The notes below the pieces were generated by a model. The model was not told the origin of the DNA and searched no databases. It saw nothing but the letters and a program-made list of their open reading frames with translations. From NCBI GenBank assembly GCA_019117525.1, contig DWZO01000002.1, positions 1 to 12,560 of the forward strand: DNA of 12,560 nt. Direction: 5' to 3'. Shown here piece by piece: positions 12,484 to 12,560 of the stretch. Numbering within the stretch: position 1 is the first letter of the stretch; every line of letters begins with the position of its first letter. This DNA is from Allocoprobacillus merdigallinarum. Its GTDB lineage: Bacteria; Bacillota_I; Bacilli_A; Erysipelotrichales; Coprobacillaceae. The position numbers were made by a program, and so were the translations under genes.

Positions 12484-12560
12484 ATAAATAGAAATAAGGA
12501 AAGAGAATAAAAAAGGCATTCCTTACTTCTCATATCAAACATTGTTCATTCTCTAACAAT

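Noticed and set aside
1..12560. CRISPR arrays, tRNA/rRNA genes, insertion sequences or phage genes
   Set aside because: No regularly spaced repeats, no cloverleaf or rRNA sequence, and no transposase or integrase motifs were found on either strand.

Overview
The window is AT-rich, and nearly every gene has a strong AGGAGG-type ribosome site. Clear sigma-A promoters, short intrinsic terminators and a low-GC codon bias point to a Firmicute. The gene set (GH1 6-phospho-beta-glucosidase, FolD, DUF951, DegV/FakB, MepA-type MATE, AEC permease) fits a gut Erysipelotrichia-like anaerobe such as the Coprobacillus/Thomasclavelia group. That assignment is an inference from style and content; no rRNA or other marker is present.

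Layout. 1-321: non-coding apart from a promoter and a 27-codon leader ORF (223-306) in front of a CorA-type Mg2+/divalent-cation channel gene (322-1269), which ends in a strong terminator. 1361-4017: three genes with 2-3 nt gaps: a 6-phospho-beta-glucosidase, an 83-residue stand-alone piece of the FakA/YloV kinase family, and an AEC-family permease. 4137-5549: a monocistronic COG2509-type FAD dehydrogenase with its own promoter, a hairpin over its ribosome site, and a terminator. 5665-8163: a tightly packed five-gene operon: folD, DUF951 zinc-finger protein, GNAT, YjbQ, GNAT. 8235-9575: a MATE exporter with its own promoter and terminator.

On the minus strand, 10946 down to 9683 is a marR-degV operon. 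Its promoter abuts a perfect 22-bp palindrome, the probable operator, and it ends in a long terminator. Just upstream on the same strand is a PAP2 phosphatase that most likely starts at a TTG codon. Divergent from it, 11689-12375 encodes an unrecognised membrane protein with an Imm74-like N-terminus and a PH-like C-terminus. The right edge (12441-12483) carries a CIRCE-like HrcA operator overlapping a sigma-A promoter. A heat-shock chaperone operon therefore probably starts just past the window.

The most interesting item is the corA leader. It encodes a peptide starting MSPEPDED, like the proline/acid-rich Mg2+-sensing MgtL peptides of enterobacteria. The same RNA can form three overlapping helices, one hiding the leader start codon and one hiding the corA ribosome site. 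Together they look like a translation-based Mg2+ switch, a type I do not know to be described in this group of bacteria.
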